DNA of 43,906 bases from an uncultured Paenalcaligenes sp. (lineage in GTDB: Bacteria; Pseudomonadota; Gammaproteobacteria; Burkholderiales; Burkholderiaceae_B). Shown here piece by piece: positions 9,185 through 17,594 of the stretch. The notes under the pieces were generated by a model. That model was not told the origin of the DNA. It worked only from the letters and a program-made list of their open reading frames with translations, and searched no databases. The translations under genes and the position numbers were made by a program. How positions within the stretch are numbered: the stretch's first letter is position 1; the number at the start of each line of letters is the position of its first letter. The stretch lies in assembly GCA_947626245.1 (NCBI GenBank), contig CANQRK010000002.1, positions 1 through 43,906 on the forward strand, in the 5' to 3' direction.

Positions 9185-10902
9185 CACGCCCTCTCCTCAG
9201 CGTCTTGCCACGCTAACGTCGTAAAATGAGAAAAATAGCGTTCTAAATCAAAAGGATCAATTAAACCTAGCTGCGCTTGAGCTAGGGCGTTATATCGCAA
9301 AGGTCGCCAGCCCGCAGCCACCAAACACGGTAAAACGGGCTGCTTGTGATGCAGCGCCTCTAGGTAGTTAGGAAAGCGTTGCGGCTCGAGAAGCTCAGCA
9401 CTGACAATGCGACCTCGCCAACCATTTAAATCAGGTAACTCTGGGTTACGGCAGTGACTACACCCAGCGGGATCACGTACACGCATTTGCTCAAACCCCG
9501 TACGACCCACTAACTGGTACACACGCTCACACCACTGACTAAACGCACCATACTGCGTTGAAACGGTAGTAGGAAACTGCTGCAGTGCAGACAAAGGAAT
9601 GGCACAGACCGAACAAAGGCGTGGTAATAAACACTGATGCACCAACAATCGCAAAATGCCTGGAGCGGCCATCAAATCCATCGACACCCCAACAAAGTCC
9701 GAATGTAATCGAGCGGGTACCAAGGCAGCACTAGCCGCATGTACCGTGGTATACAGTCTCACCCCTGAAGAGCTCAGGTCAGTAAAAGCCCGTCCTGTTT
9801 CCACATCGCGGATTTCCCCTAACAACACATCCGTCATGGCCGCTCGTTTTAACGCGCGTAATTTCGCAGCAAATGGCTGATGAGACTCGTGATGCAAGTC
9901 TCGACTGAGAGCTACCTGAACCGCATTGGGAATTAAGTATTCGACCGGATCCTCTACGCTGATGAGTTTGCGCCACGACGGCAGCTGCCCCATCAACGCG
10001 GCTAAGGTAGTGGATTTGCCTGAGCCTACTGCCCCTGAAAAAATGACAGCACCCCCTTCTCCGAGTAAAGCTTGACGTAGCTGCTGCTGTTGCTCGGGCA
10101 AGTAGCCCAATGTCGCCAAATCAGGCAAGGATTTATCAGGCTGACGTTGCAAAATACGTAAACACACGCTGGGGCCTAGCTCGGCTGCCAACGAACCCCA
10201 ACGCAACATTAATACCGCGCCATCCACCTCACAACTTAAACTGCCTTGTTGTTCCTTGTGCGGATCAAAAACTGCACCATTACCTCCTCGGATATTCATC
10301 CAAACCACAGCCAACATATCCAACAAAAAACGGGTACTCATGCCATGAAATTTGTGTGGAAACACATAGCGCCCAGCAATAGAAAACTGCACCTCTGAGT
10401 ATTCGCTGCCTGTAAATACGTTGATATGAATGTCACTGGCCTGCTGCTGTACCCCCCAACGCACTATATCCAAAAAAGCACTGAACAAATCCGCCTGACT
10501 CCATAAAGCCGTTGCCGCGGCTTTAGGCTCTTTTTCCAGTAATTGGGCATCACGAATTAACTCAAGCAATAAGGTCACGCTGAGTACATAGCACGACACC
10601 TCTGCCAACCTATAGCCCTTGCTCTGGATCTGCTGCCAAAGGGTTAGAATCGCATCTCCGGCCTGATGCTCTTGGGTAGCGAATACCGTCACGGTCTGAT
10701 CCATCAACAAAACAGGGCAAAGCCGACTGGCTAGCTCGCCCAGCTCAAACTCCTTTAAAAGTAAGCGCTCAACCTTGGGATTTAAATCTTGGACGGCTTG
10801 CCCACTCGACAAAATAGGTGCGGGAGTCAACGGAGCTAAATCGGTTAAGGCAAAGCCCTCTGAGGCGCTCTTAAATGCAAAACGTGATCTCCATGGCCAC
10901 AT
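9184..10902 (-). CDS. pilQ: Type IVb pilus assembly ATPase, PilQ (GspE/PilB superfamily)
   Basis: Cytoplasmic hexameric ATPase that powers pilus polymerisation. In the 572 residues I see Walker A SGAVGSGKSTTL (about 289-300), the Asp box SVEDPVEYLI (about 315-324), Walker B DVLLGEIRD (about 358-366) and the His box TTVHAAS. A zinc-type tetracysteine pair follows: CSVC (about 430) and CSHC (about 481), as in type II secretion and pilus-extension ATPases. The start overlaps the pilP stop in TAATG behind AGGAGGT, an ideal ribosome site. There is no second PilT-type retraction ATPase in the operon, which is usual for R64-type pili. Confidence 0.9.
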   Translation of the reverse strand: MWPWRSRFAFKSASEGFALTDLAPLTPAPILSSGQAVQDLNPKVERLLLKEFELGELASRLCPVLLMDQTVTVFATQEHQAGDAILTLWQQIQSKGYRLAEVSCYVLSVTLLLELIRDAQLLEKEPKAAATALWSQADLFSAFLDIVRWGVQQQASDIHINVFTGSEYSEVQFSIAGRYVFPHKFHGMSTRFLLDMLAVVWMNIRGGNGAVFDPHKEQQGSLSCEVDGAVLMLRWGSLAAELGPSVCLRILQRQPDKSLPDLATLGYLPEQQQQLRQALLGEGGAVIFSGAVGSGKSTTLAALMGQLPSWRKLISVEDPVEYLIPNAVQVALSRDLHHESHQPFAAKLRALKRAAMTDVLLGEIRDVETGRAFTDLSSSGVRLYTTVHAASAALVPARLHSDFVGVSMDLMAAPGILRLLVHQCLLPRLCSVCAIPLSALQQFPTTVSTQYGAFSQWCERVYQLVGRTGFEQMRVRDPAGCSHCRNPELPDLNGWRGRIVSAELLEPQRFPNYLEALHHKQPVLPCLVAAGWRPLRYNALAQAQLGLIDPFDLERYFSHFTTLAWQDAEERA

Positions 10903-11309
10903 TACTCACCTCCTGGTGTACGCACGCATAACTGATGCTGAGTCTCTTGCAAACCTAAGGTAATGCAACGACCAGCCATCCGGATTAAACGTAAACTTTT
11001 TTGTGCCTGCCCCAAAGGCCAGGTATGCCCATTCAAATACACATAATCTTGTCCATTCCAATGCACCTCGGCCAATAAGCGCTTTCCTACGCCATACATG
11101 GCTTTTAAGTACAAGGAATCAGTCCCCCTCGTCGTTACTCCGACAGAATCCACTCCAGACGGCATGAGCTTTTCTGTTTCTTGACGCATTAGCTCAAGCA
11201 CACGCTTTTGATCTAAGGCCAAATCCACTGCATTAGCAGCGTGCGTTACGCCACCCACTAAGCTCTGTACCAAAACACATAACAACACACTGCGCTTAAT
11301 CCCGTGCAT
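10902..11309 (-). CDS. pilP: Type IVb pilus biogenesis protein PilP
   Basis: Short exported protein of 135 residues with an N-terminal signal sequence (about 1-24, ending THA), a helical region QKRVLELMRQETEKLM, and a compact beta-rich C-terminal domain (KRLLAEVHWNGQDYVYLNGHTW). This layout and its place between pilO and pilQ match the PilP of IncI thin-pilus operons, thought to work with the PilO-type protein in the periplasm. Two cysteines near the C terminus (GRCITL, HQLCVR) could form a disulfide. It overlaps the end of pilO by 14 bases. Confidence 0.75.
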   Translation of the reverse strand: MHGIKRSVLLCVLVQSLVGGVTHAANAVDLALDQKRVLELMRQETEKLMPSGVDSVGVTTRGTDSLYLKAMYGVGKRLLAEVHWNGQDYVYLNGHTWPLGQAQKSLRLIRMAGRCITLGLQETQHQLCVRTPGGE

Positions 11310-12513
11310 ACGTCACCCCCTGTAACTGAACCTGTAAGGCGCTTTGTTTTAAACTGGCTCTGACTTGATGGTTCACCACCAATGCGGCTTTTTCCCAATA
11401 AAAAAATTCACCAAAATTCAATAACATCGTTAACGAGCGCAAAGGCGCTTGCACACTAAAGCCGTGCTCGAAAATAGGACTAAATCCCATCCCGGTATTT
11501 GCCATGCTTTTATCCACATAGCGCACGGGTTCGTGTAATTTAATGCTTTGCAATGCGGGTCTCACTGTTTGAAACTGAGCCAACACCTGGGATTGCACCG
11601 TTTGCCCCGGTTGCCATTGACGTTCTGCCAAGGCAAAACCCACTCGTGCCTGTACTTGAATGGTTTGCAAATCAGCCTGAACCAAGTGCCAGTCCTGAGA
11701 TTGCTTGGCCTGAAAATCAAGTACGGTTGCCCCTTCCTCCTTGGGCTTAAACCCATGTAAACACAACCAGTCTTGAGCTTGAATCTGACAGACCGACTCT
11801 GTTAAACGCCATGCTGCTAGCTCTAGAGGTAACAGCTGCCAATGCTCAAGTAATGCCTGTAGCGCCACATAATGACTAGCGGGCCGCGCCTGTTGCTGCC
11901 AGTAATGTTCATAAGGATCAATGACCGGCTCCGCCTCAACTGCGGCTACCGAAACGCTAGGCACATAACCCCAATACGCTAAGCTCAATAAGCTCATCAC
12001 CACTACCACCACGGCCCAACGACGTGAGCGCTGCGCGTGTAGTTGTGCCTTAAAGCGCAGATTAGGTGTCAACAAAGGCAACAACACCTGAATAGGCTGC
12101 ACCTCGGGCTGCAAAACCAACGTGGTGTGATGTCGCCTAAGTTGTTGCACTCGATGCTGCGCCTGCTCTAGGCTTTTAAATACCGCATCACCATGACGCA
12201 GGGGCGTACCCTCGTGTGCAGCAATCAACCAATAGCGCTGATCGTCTAGCGTATAAATAGCGGCCTGAACCCCACGTGGAAAAAGCGTGGCAAAGCAAAC
12301 TGCCGCCGAAACATACACCTGCTTAGGGCGTAAAATCGTTGCACTTAGCCCCACACTGGAAAAATGACGGCCCGTCACCACCCACGCTTTAGCACTCTGC
12401 TCTTTACACAGCGTACGGGCTTGCTGAGTGGCAGAAGCTCCTAAAACGGGAATCCAACGCAAACCACAGACCAACTGATAAGCGCCACACCTTTGTAGAT
12501 ATTCCAGCGACAT
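11296..12513 (-). CDS. pilO: Type IVb pilus assembly protein PilO
   Basis: 405-residue bitopic membrane protein: an N-terminal cytoplasmic domain of about 160 residues, one transmembrane helix (VVVVVMSLLSLAYWGYV, about 166-182) and a periplasmic domain. This matches R64 PilO-type proteins, which bridge the cytoplasmic ATPase/platform and the outer-membrane secretin. The N-terminal segment includes QAAIYTLDDQRYWLIAAHEG, a pattern seen in this family. Its ATG follows the pilN stop directly (TAAATG) with GGAGGG upstream. Sequence conservation of this family is low, so the call leans on gene order and topology. Confidence 0.78.
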   Translation of the reverse strand: MSLEYLQRCGAYQLVCGLRWIPVLGASATQQARTLCKEQSAKAWVVTGRHFSSVGLSATILRPKQVYVSAAVCFATLFPRGVQAAIYTLDDQRYWLIAAHEGTPLRHGDAVFKSLEQAQHRVQQLRRHHTTLVLQPEVQPIQVLLPLLTPNLRFKAQLHAQRSRRWAVVVVVMSLLSLAYWGYVPSVSVAAVEAEPVIDPYEHYWQQQARPASHYVALQALLEHWQLLPLELAAWRLTESVCQIQAQDWLCLHGFKPKEEGATVLDFQAKQSQDWHLVQADLQTIQVQARVGFALAERQWQPGQTVQSQVLAQFQTVRPALQSIKLHEPVRYVDKSMANTGMGFSPIFEHGFSVQAPLRSLTMLLNFGEFFYWEKAALVVNHQVRASLKQSALQVQLQGVTYARD

Positions 12514-14076
12514 TTACATTCCCTCCTCAACCTGAGCCGTCACGATTAATAGAGTACGTAAACGCTGCTCTTGTAAGCGCTGGCCACCGCCGAATAACAC
12601 GGACAAACCCGGCGCCAAACGACGCTCTACGTGCTGCTGCTCGTTATGATCAAAACCCGCCACGACCAAGGGCTGCCCCGGACGTAATAGCACTTGCTGT
12701 ACGGTTGCGGAACCTTCGATAGTGACCTGCTGCACCTGCATTCCTTGCTCGGGTGTCCCTACCGTAATGGTTTTAAGAGGTTGTGCTACCGTATTGTCAT
12801 AAGCCACCGACAGCAATACTTGACCGTCATCTTGGATATCAGGCACAACCGTTAAGACCGAGCCTACTGTTTCCTCTTTTTGACTCAAGCTAACTGAGTT
12901 ACTGGTGGCTCCATTGATCGAGCTATATGGCGTGTTTTCTACTTTATCTATGTAGCTAAAGGTGGTGCGTAGAGCATGGGTAACAGGACGTCGATTCAGA
13001 CTCAGTACCGGGATACTATGTCGTCGTACCACCTGAGCGACTTCTGCCAATACCTTGATAAAGGCCTCGCTTTGACTAAAAGGCCCCTGCTGCACGGCTG
13101 CCCCCACCTGCTGCAACGCCGTAGACCCTAAACCCGAAATCCCGGCCGATGCCGCCACTTGAGCGCTTTGGAAAATCAAATTCCAATCTAAATTCAGTTC
13201 TGTTTCACTTTTTAAATTGAGTGTGACCTCTTCAAATACCAGACGAACACGTCGTGTTAACGCTTGATTTTCAGCTTTTAAAAACTGAGCAATTTGATCA
13301 AGTGCCGCAGGCGTATCACTAACGACTACCGTTTGACTGCCGCCATTCAAAGCCACAATACGACCTGCACCTGTCATAAATAGGCTCAACTTGTCTTTAA
13401 GGCCCTGCCACTCATCATGATCCTCTTGATAGAGCTCGGTACCAGACTGACTGCTAAACCCGCTTGACTCTGCATCTGACTGATTTCCCACTCGTGCATG
13501 ACTCGCCGAGGCTAGCGACAAAGAACGTAGGGGAAAGGCCCGTGTTTCTACTTTATAAAACTCAATATGCGCCCCCGTAAAACGCCAATTCACATCAAAA
13601 AAAGCACTGATACGATCTAGGCTGTGCGCCAACGGCTCGGGGTTCCCCATCAGGCGTAAACGTTTTTGATTCATGGCCATGGGCGTCGCCTGCGCTAAAG
13701 GTAGGAACGCATCAGGGCTTAAACGTGCCTCGGGTTGTACTCGCACAGGGATTTGAGTAGCCAATGCGATACGCTCGGCAATTTGATCTAGTTCTAGGGC
13801 TTGTGTTTGAAAGATAAGCGTCGTCGAAACATTGGCCTGAAAAGCAGGCGGCAATACCATTTCTCGTGCCAAGGGCTGCCCTTTACCCACTACCCACGGT
13901 TGGTCCACATGACGAATGGTGGCTTTGGGCAATACGCTTTGTTGTAGCTGCTCTTGAAGTATTTCCGTCTGTTCACGCTCTTGGTCAAACTGCGCGTGAA
14001 AACTTTGCCACTGCGTCATCATTTGACATCCACCCAACAAAAAAAGACTGCTTAATAAACCCAGGTGAAAACGCAT
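12514..14076 (-). CDS. pilN: Type IVb pilus secretin, PilN (outer-membrane lipoprotein)
   Basis: Outer-membrane secretin channel for the pilus. The 520 residues start with a lipoprotein signal whose lipobox LLGG|C gives Cys17. Periplasmic N-domains follow (about 80-270), including a secretin/TonB short-N-type segment near IAERIALATQIPVRVQPEA. The C-terminal secretin beta domain contains GSVLTVVPDIQDDGQVLLSV and the late RPGQPLVVAGFD segment. A lipid anchor on the secretin itself is typical of the type IVb PilN/BfpB class. The pilL stop lies three bases before its ATG. Confidence 0.9.
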   Translation of the reverse strand: MRFHLGLLSSLFLLGGCQMMTQWQSFHAQFDQEREQTEILQEQLQQSVLPKATIRHVDQPWVVGKGQPLAREMVLPPAFQANVSTTLIFQTQALELDQIAERIALATQIPVRVQPEARLSPDAFLPLAQATPMAMNQKRLRLMGNPEPLAHSLDRISAFFDVNWRFTGAHIEFYKVETRAFPLRSLSLASASHARVGNQSDAESSGFSSQSGTELYQEDHDEWQGLKDKLSLFMTGAGRIVALNGGSQTVVVSDTPAALDQIAQFLKAENQALTRRVRLVFEEVTLNLKSETELNLDWNLIFQSAQVAASAGISGLGSTALQQVGAAVQQGPFSQSEAFIKVLAEVAQVVRRHSIPVLSLNRRPVTHALRTTFSYIDKVENTPYSSINGATSNSVSLSQKEETVGSVLTVVPDIQDDGQVLLSVAYDNTVAQPLKTITVGTPEQGMQVQQVTIEGSATVQQVLLRPGQPLVVAGFDHNEQQHVERRLAPGLSVLFGGGQRLQEQRLRTLLIVTAQVEEGM

Positions 14077-14079
14077 GTT

Positions 14080-14883
14080 TTACCCCTGTGTAAAAGTAGT
14101 CGGTGACTCGTTAGGGTCACATGATTGGGCCAAAGCAATAACACGCATGACTTTGTTGCTATAAAAACAAGCCTGCAAGGGCCTATTGCTCAAAGCGGTG
14201 CTACGCATGAGCTGTTCTACAGAGTCATTAAAACTGGGGCTAAAGGTAGCCGCCGATACAATAGGTAAATCTACCTCTAGCTCCCAATGCTGATCCTGAA
14301 ACAGCCACCCCTCGCGCTGCGCCCAACGCTTTAAGGTTTGACGTAGGGTTTTATCATCGGGCTCAGCATGAAAAGGGATCTGCTTAAAATCAAAAGCCGG
14401 CTCGTTGATTTCTACGGTTTCTATGGGATAAAGTTCGGTATTAATCTCTGGTGCACTGTCCGTCACCACAGTTTCGATATGAATGGGATCTGTCGCTAAT
14501 ACCGAGCTTAAGACCGCCGGGGTATACACGGCTTTGGCCTCTAAGCTTGCCCCTTTGAACAACAACTGCTGCCATCCACCTGTAATCACTACATACGGCT
14601 CATTACGTTGGTAGCTCATCACCTTTTGCTGCTGATTATCTACGGCAAAAATAGCAGGCACCGGCTGATCTGGCGCAAACTGCAACCAAATTTTCTGAGG
14701 GGTACTAAAAACCTGTAAAGGAGCGACCTCCCGGTCGCCAGAAAGCTGCCAGTTAAAATCAAAAGACTCGGCAGAGGCAGGCGAACCTTGCAAAAAAGAA
14801 AAACGCTGAGCCCAAGGCTGCGTATGCTCACAACCAGTTAATAGCAGCAAAAGCATAGCTGCTGTTATCGTTTTATAGACCAT
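14080..14883 (-). CDS. pilL: TcpQ-domain pilus lipoprotein, PilL-like
   Basis: First gene of the pilus operon. The 267-residue protein has a lipoprotein signal with lipobox LLTG|C (Cys18). Residues about 30-110 (FDFNWQLSGDREVAPLQVF through GGWQQLLFKG) look like the N-terminal fold of VirB9/TrbG/CagX proteins. The C-terminal part (about 175-262, with LRQTLKRWAQREGW and FNDSVEQLMRS) is a TcpQ-type domain, which in Vibrio helps the secretin reach and stay in the outer membrane. I chose ATG 14883, preceded by GGAGAC, over a TTG ten codons upstream that lies within the terminator hairpin. The VirB9-like reading is tentative. Confidence 0.78.
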   Translation of the reverse strand: MVYKTITAAMLLLLLTGCEHTQPWAQRFSFLQGSPASAESFDFNWQLSGDREVAPLQVFSTPQKIWLQFAPDQPVPAIFAVDNQQQKVMSYQRNEPYVVITGGWQQLLFKGASLEAKAVYTPAVLSSVLATDPIHIETVVTDSAPEINTELYPIETVEINEPAFDFKQIPFHAEPDDKTLRQTLKRWAQREGWLFQDQHWELEVDLPIVSAATFSPSFNDSVEQLMRSTALSNRPLQACFYSNKVMRVIALAQSCDPNESPTTFTQG

Positions 14884-14894
14884 GCTTTGTCTCC

Positions 14895-14929
14895 AAAAAA
14901 AAATAGCACTCAACGGGGTATTGAGTGCT
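14895..14929 (-). terminator. Strong Rho-independent terminator of the ugpB-like gene, adjoining pilL
   Basis: Minus-strand stem AGCACTCAA / TTGAGTGCT (plus 14905-14913 and 14921-14929), nine base pairs with a seven-base loop, followed by nine U residues (plus 14895-14903). The U tract runs almost directly into the GGAG ribosome site of pilL, so the hairpin could act as an attenuator of the pilus operon. Confidence 0.88.
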
Positions 14930-14988
14930 ATCTTGGAACGCTTTAAGCGATGTGCCTAGGTTGTAGTTATACGCAGGATTTTCCTGTC

Positions 14989-16284
14989 CTATTTGGCATT
15001 GACAATTTTATTGGCCTCGGCTGCAGCGGATTGCAAGGCCGTCATAGCTGGCTGTTTACCCTCGAGGGCTGCTTGCAAGCTGTTGTTAAAAATATGACGT
15101 ACCTGATGGTAGTTACGGATTTTAAAGCCGCGTGTGGTGTTATCTGGCTTGCGTCCGTAGACCGCTACCAACTGCTGCCACTCGTCTAAATTTTTATAAT
15201 AATTCGCCTCTGTTTTTTGAAAAGCGTCTTGGGTCAAAGGCAAATAACCCGTACTTTGGTACCAGTCGGCAGCCTGCTGAGGCTGGGCTAACCAAGTGAT
15301 GAAATCCACACTGGCTTGCTCGGCAGCATTGCCATGACCTTTGGTCATCCACAAACCACTCCCTGTCACAAATGGGTTACCCGGTGTAGCGGTGACCTGA
15401 GGGTAATACGGAATCCCCGTTACAGCGAAGTTCAAGTTTCTTTGATCAGCAAACTGACCTATATTGCCTGAGTTAGACATAAATACCGCACATTCACCAT
15501 TTGCAAAACGCGTGGGTGACTGCAGAAACTGAGAGGGATGCACCATAATTTCACTGCGCACCCAACTAATCATGGTGGACAAATGGCGCACGTACATGAT
15601 GTCAAAATGAAAGCCTGCTTTTTGACCTGGCCCGGCTCCGTAGACTTGCTTGTTAACCGCCGCTAGGTTTTCCAAATTGATGGAAACAGGCTGATCAGAC
15701 GTCAACGGGCAACGACGTGAGCCATTGTTTGCAACGGTCACGAGTTGATCTTGAAGCAACTGCCACTGTCTAGAAGGTTTAGTTGGGCTTAATCCCGCTT
15801 TTTCAAAGGCATCGATGTTGTAATACATCACTGGAATTTCTGCCATCAGGGGCAAAGCGACTAAGCGCCCCCTGTCATCATGCATGAAGTTATTTTCACT
15901 GGGCAAAAACCACTTGGTGTTTTTTACCTCATGCCTGTTAATAGCCTGATGCAACGGCATGATGTATTCACGTGTGGCGACTTCGTCTAGTCCAGAAATT
16001 TCGGGTAGCTGTACTAGATTTGGACGCTCTTGCTCTGTGCTGAGAGTGAGAGCGGCATCTAAGGCCTCGGCCGACTCAAAGGCTCTTGCATTAACGCTGA
16101 CGTCTTTGTTGTGCTTGTTAAAGTCTTTGACTAATTTCTCGAACACTTTTTGGTTATGCGGGTTAAGGCTATACCAAACCTGAATATCCGTTGCAGACCA
16201 CGCTGCAGTCGAAGCAAAACCAGCGATGACTGAAAACAATACACCGCTTAAGCGTTTAGGCGTTAAAAAATTATGACTAATCAT
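14989..16284 (-). CDS. UgpB-like extracellular solute-binding protein (family 1)
   Basis: Periplasmic binding protein of 431 residues with a signal peptide ending at about AAWSA. It follows the layout of UgpB, the glycerol-3-phosphate binder: IQVWYSLNPHNQKVFEKLVKDF at the start, MYYNIDAFEKAGL, FANGECAVFMSNSGNIGQF, SGLWMTKG, WYQSTGYLPLT. ATG 16284, preceded by AAGGA, is chosen over a far-upstream frame start that would overlap dadA. No permease or ATPase gene for it lies nearby, so it either serves a transporter encoded elsewhere or has a different job. It follows dadA by seven bases, which hints at a substrate linked to amino acids or their derivatives. The ligand is not determinable here. 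Confidence 0.82.
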   Translation of the reverse strand: MISHNFLTPKRLSGVLFSVIAGFASTAAWSATDIQVWYSLNPHNQKVFEKLVKDFNKHNKDVSVNARAFESAEALDAALTLSTEQERPNLVQLPEISGLDEVATREYIMPLHQAINRHEVKNTKWFLPSENNFMHDDRGRLVALPLMAEIPVMYYNIDAFEKAGLSPTKPSRQWQLLQDQLVTVANNGSRRCPLTSDQPVSINLENLAAVNKQVYGAGPGQKAGFHFDIMYVRHLSTMISWVRSEIMVHPSQFLQSPTRFANGECAVFMSNSGNIGQFADQRNLNFAVTGIPYYPQVTATPGNPFVTGSGLWMTKGHGNAAEQASVDFITWLAQPQQAADWYQSTGYLPLTQDAFQKTEANYYKNLDEWQQLVAVYGRKPDNTTRGFKIRNYHQVRHIFNNSLQAALEGKQPAMTALQSAAAEANKIVNAK

Positions 16285-16291
16285 ATGTCCT

Positions 16292-17545
16292 TCAATGTAA
16301 AAAAGGAAACTCAGGTTCTGGCTGATGCCCGTCAATTAAATCAGCTAAAGCTCGCCCAGACCCCACGCCCATAGTCCACCCCAAGGTGCCATGGCCCGTA
16401 TTTAAGTACAGATTTTTGATATGAGAGCGCCCGATCAAAGGAAGATTCGATGGGGTTGAGGGACGTAACCCTGACCAAAGCTGCACAGTATCAAAATCAA
16501 GTTGAGTAGGAAATAATTCCTTGGTGAGCTGTACAATTTTGGCACAACGCTGTTGGCTTAATGCACGCCCATACCCCGTTAGCTCAGCCAACCCCGACAC
16601 CCTAAGCTTGGACCCCAAGCGGGTAAACATAAGATGGTTTTTGCTGTCTATAAGACTGGTTTTAGGGGCCTGATCTGGTTGCAAGACCGTAAAGGTCGCC
16701 GAATAGCCTTTGGCGGGATAAATAGGGCAAGAAATACCCAAAGGTTTAAGTAGCAAAGGGCTATACGCACCCAGCGCCACCACAAACGCATCGGCCTGTA
16801 ACTGCTGATATTGACCTTCGTCATCGATCAGCTCTACGTGTTGCACCTTGCCATCTAGACAATGCAGCTTTTCAATTTGGTGCTGAAATAAAAACTGCAC
16901 CCCTTTGCTCTGGGCCTTTTGGGCTAATTGATTGGTGAATTCATATGCACTGCCGGCCTCGTCATCGCTGGAATAGTCACCCCCCACTAGCTGGTCTTTA
17001 ATACCATGCAACGTGGGCTCTAGGGCCAACATTTCGGGCACACTGAGTAAGCGGCGCTCGATGCCAATATCACGCAAACGATCAGCCATGGATTGCGACA
17101 TGCTAAAACTGTGCTCATCACGATAAAAGTTGAGAATACCGTGTTCATGATACGAGTAATTTAGCATTAAGTCTTGTCGCAATTGTACCAATACGTCTCG
17201 ACTGTATTCGGATAAACGCACCATTGCGCGCAAGTTCTGCTCAAAGCGCGCGGTTTGGCACTCGCGCAAAAAAGCCAAGCCCCATAACCACTGCTTACTA
17301 TCTAAAGATGGCTTAAACATAAGCGGTGCATCATCTTTACATAACCAACGCAATAACTGCCAGGGGGTTTGTGGAGTTGCCCAAGGCTCGGCGTAAGAAG
17401 CAGACACCACCCCCCCACACCCTCGCGTTGTCTCACGACCAGGTCCGGACTGACGATCAACTACAACCACCTCATGCCCTGCTGCGGCCAACCACCAAGC
17501 GGTTGCTGTTCCTATTACACCACTGCCTAAAACTGCTATTTTCAT
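16292..17545 (-). CDS. dadA: D-amino acid dehydrogenase (DadA family)
   Basis: FAD-dependent, membrane-associated oxidoreductase that deaminates D-amino acids to 2-oxo acids and feeds electrons to the respiratory chain. The N-terminal Rossmann motif is VLGSGVIGTATAWWLA, then the DadA-type TTRGCGGVVSASYAEPWATP. The C-terminal FAD segment LWSGLRPSTPSNLPLIGRS and LNTGHGTLGWTMGVGSGRAL is typical. 417 residues is the normal length. No alanine racemase (dadX) or Lrp-type regulator adjoins it; its partner here is the UgpB-like binder downstream. Related glycine/proline-type oxidases are possible, but the motifs favour DadA. Confidence 0.87.
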   Translation of the reverse strand: MKIAVLGSGVIGTATAWWLAAAGHEVVVVDRQSGPGRETTRGCGGVVSASYAEPWATPQTPWQLLRWLCKDDAPLMFKPSLDSKQWLWGLAFLRECQTARFEQNLRAMVRLSEYSRDVLVQLRQDLMLNYSYHEHGILNFYRDEHSFSMSQSMADRLRDIGIERRLLSVPEMLALEPTLHGIKDQLVGGDYSSDDEAGSAYEFTNQLAQKAQSKGVQFLFQHQIEKLHCLDGKVQHVELIDDEGQYQQLQADAFVVALGAYSPLLLKPLGISCPIYPAKGYSATFTVLQPDQAPKTSLIDSKNHLMFTRLGSKLRVSGLAELTGYGRALSQQRCAKIVQLTKELFPTQLDFDTVQLWSGLRPSTPSNLPLIGRSHIKNLYLNTGHGTLGWTMGVGSGRALADLIDGHQPEPEFPFLH

Positions 17546-17594
17546 GGCCTCTCACTTGTAGGCACGCCCTAACGAGCGCGCCCATTTTTAGCTA

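Noticed and set aside
14884-14913. Upstream TTG start for pilL
   Set aside because: It lies in the terminator hairpin. ATG 14883 has GGAG at good spacing and gives a standard lipoprotein signal.
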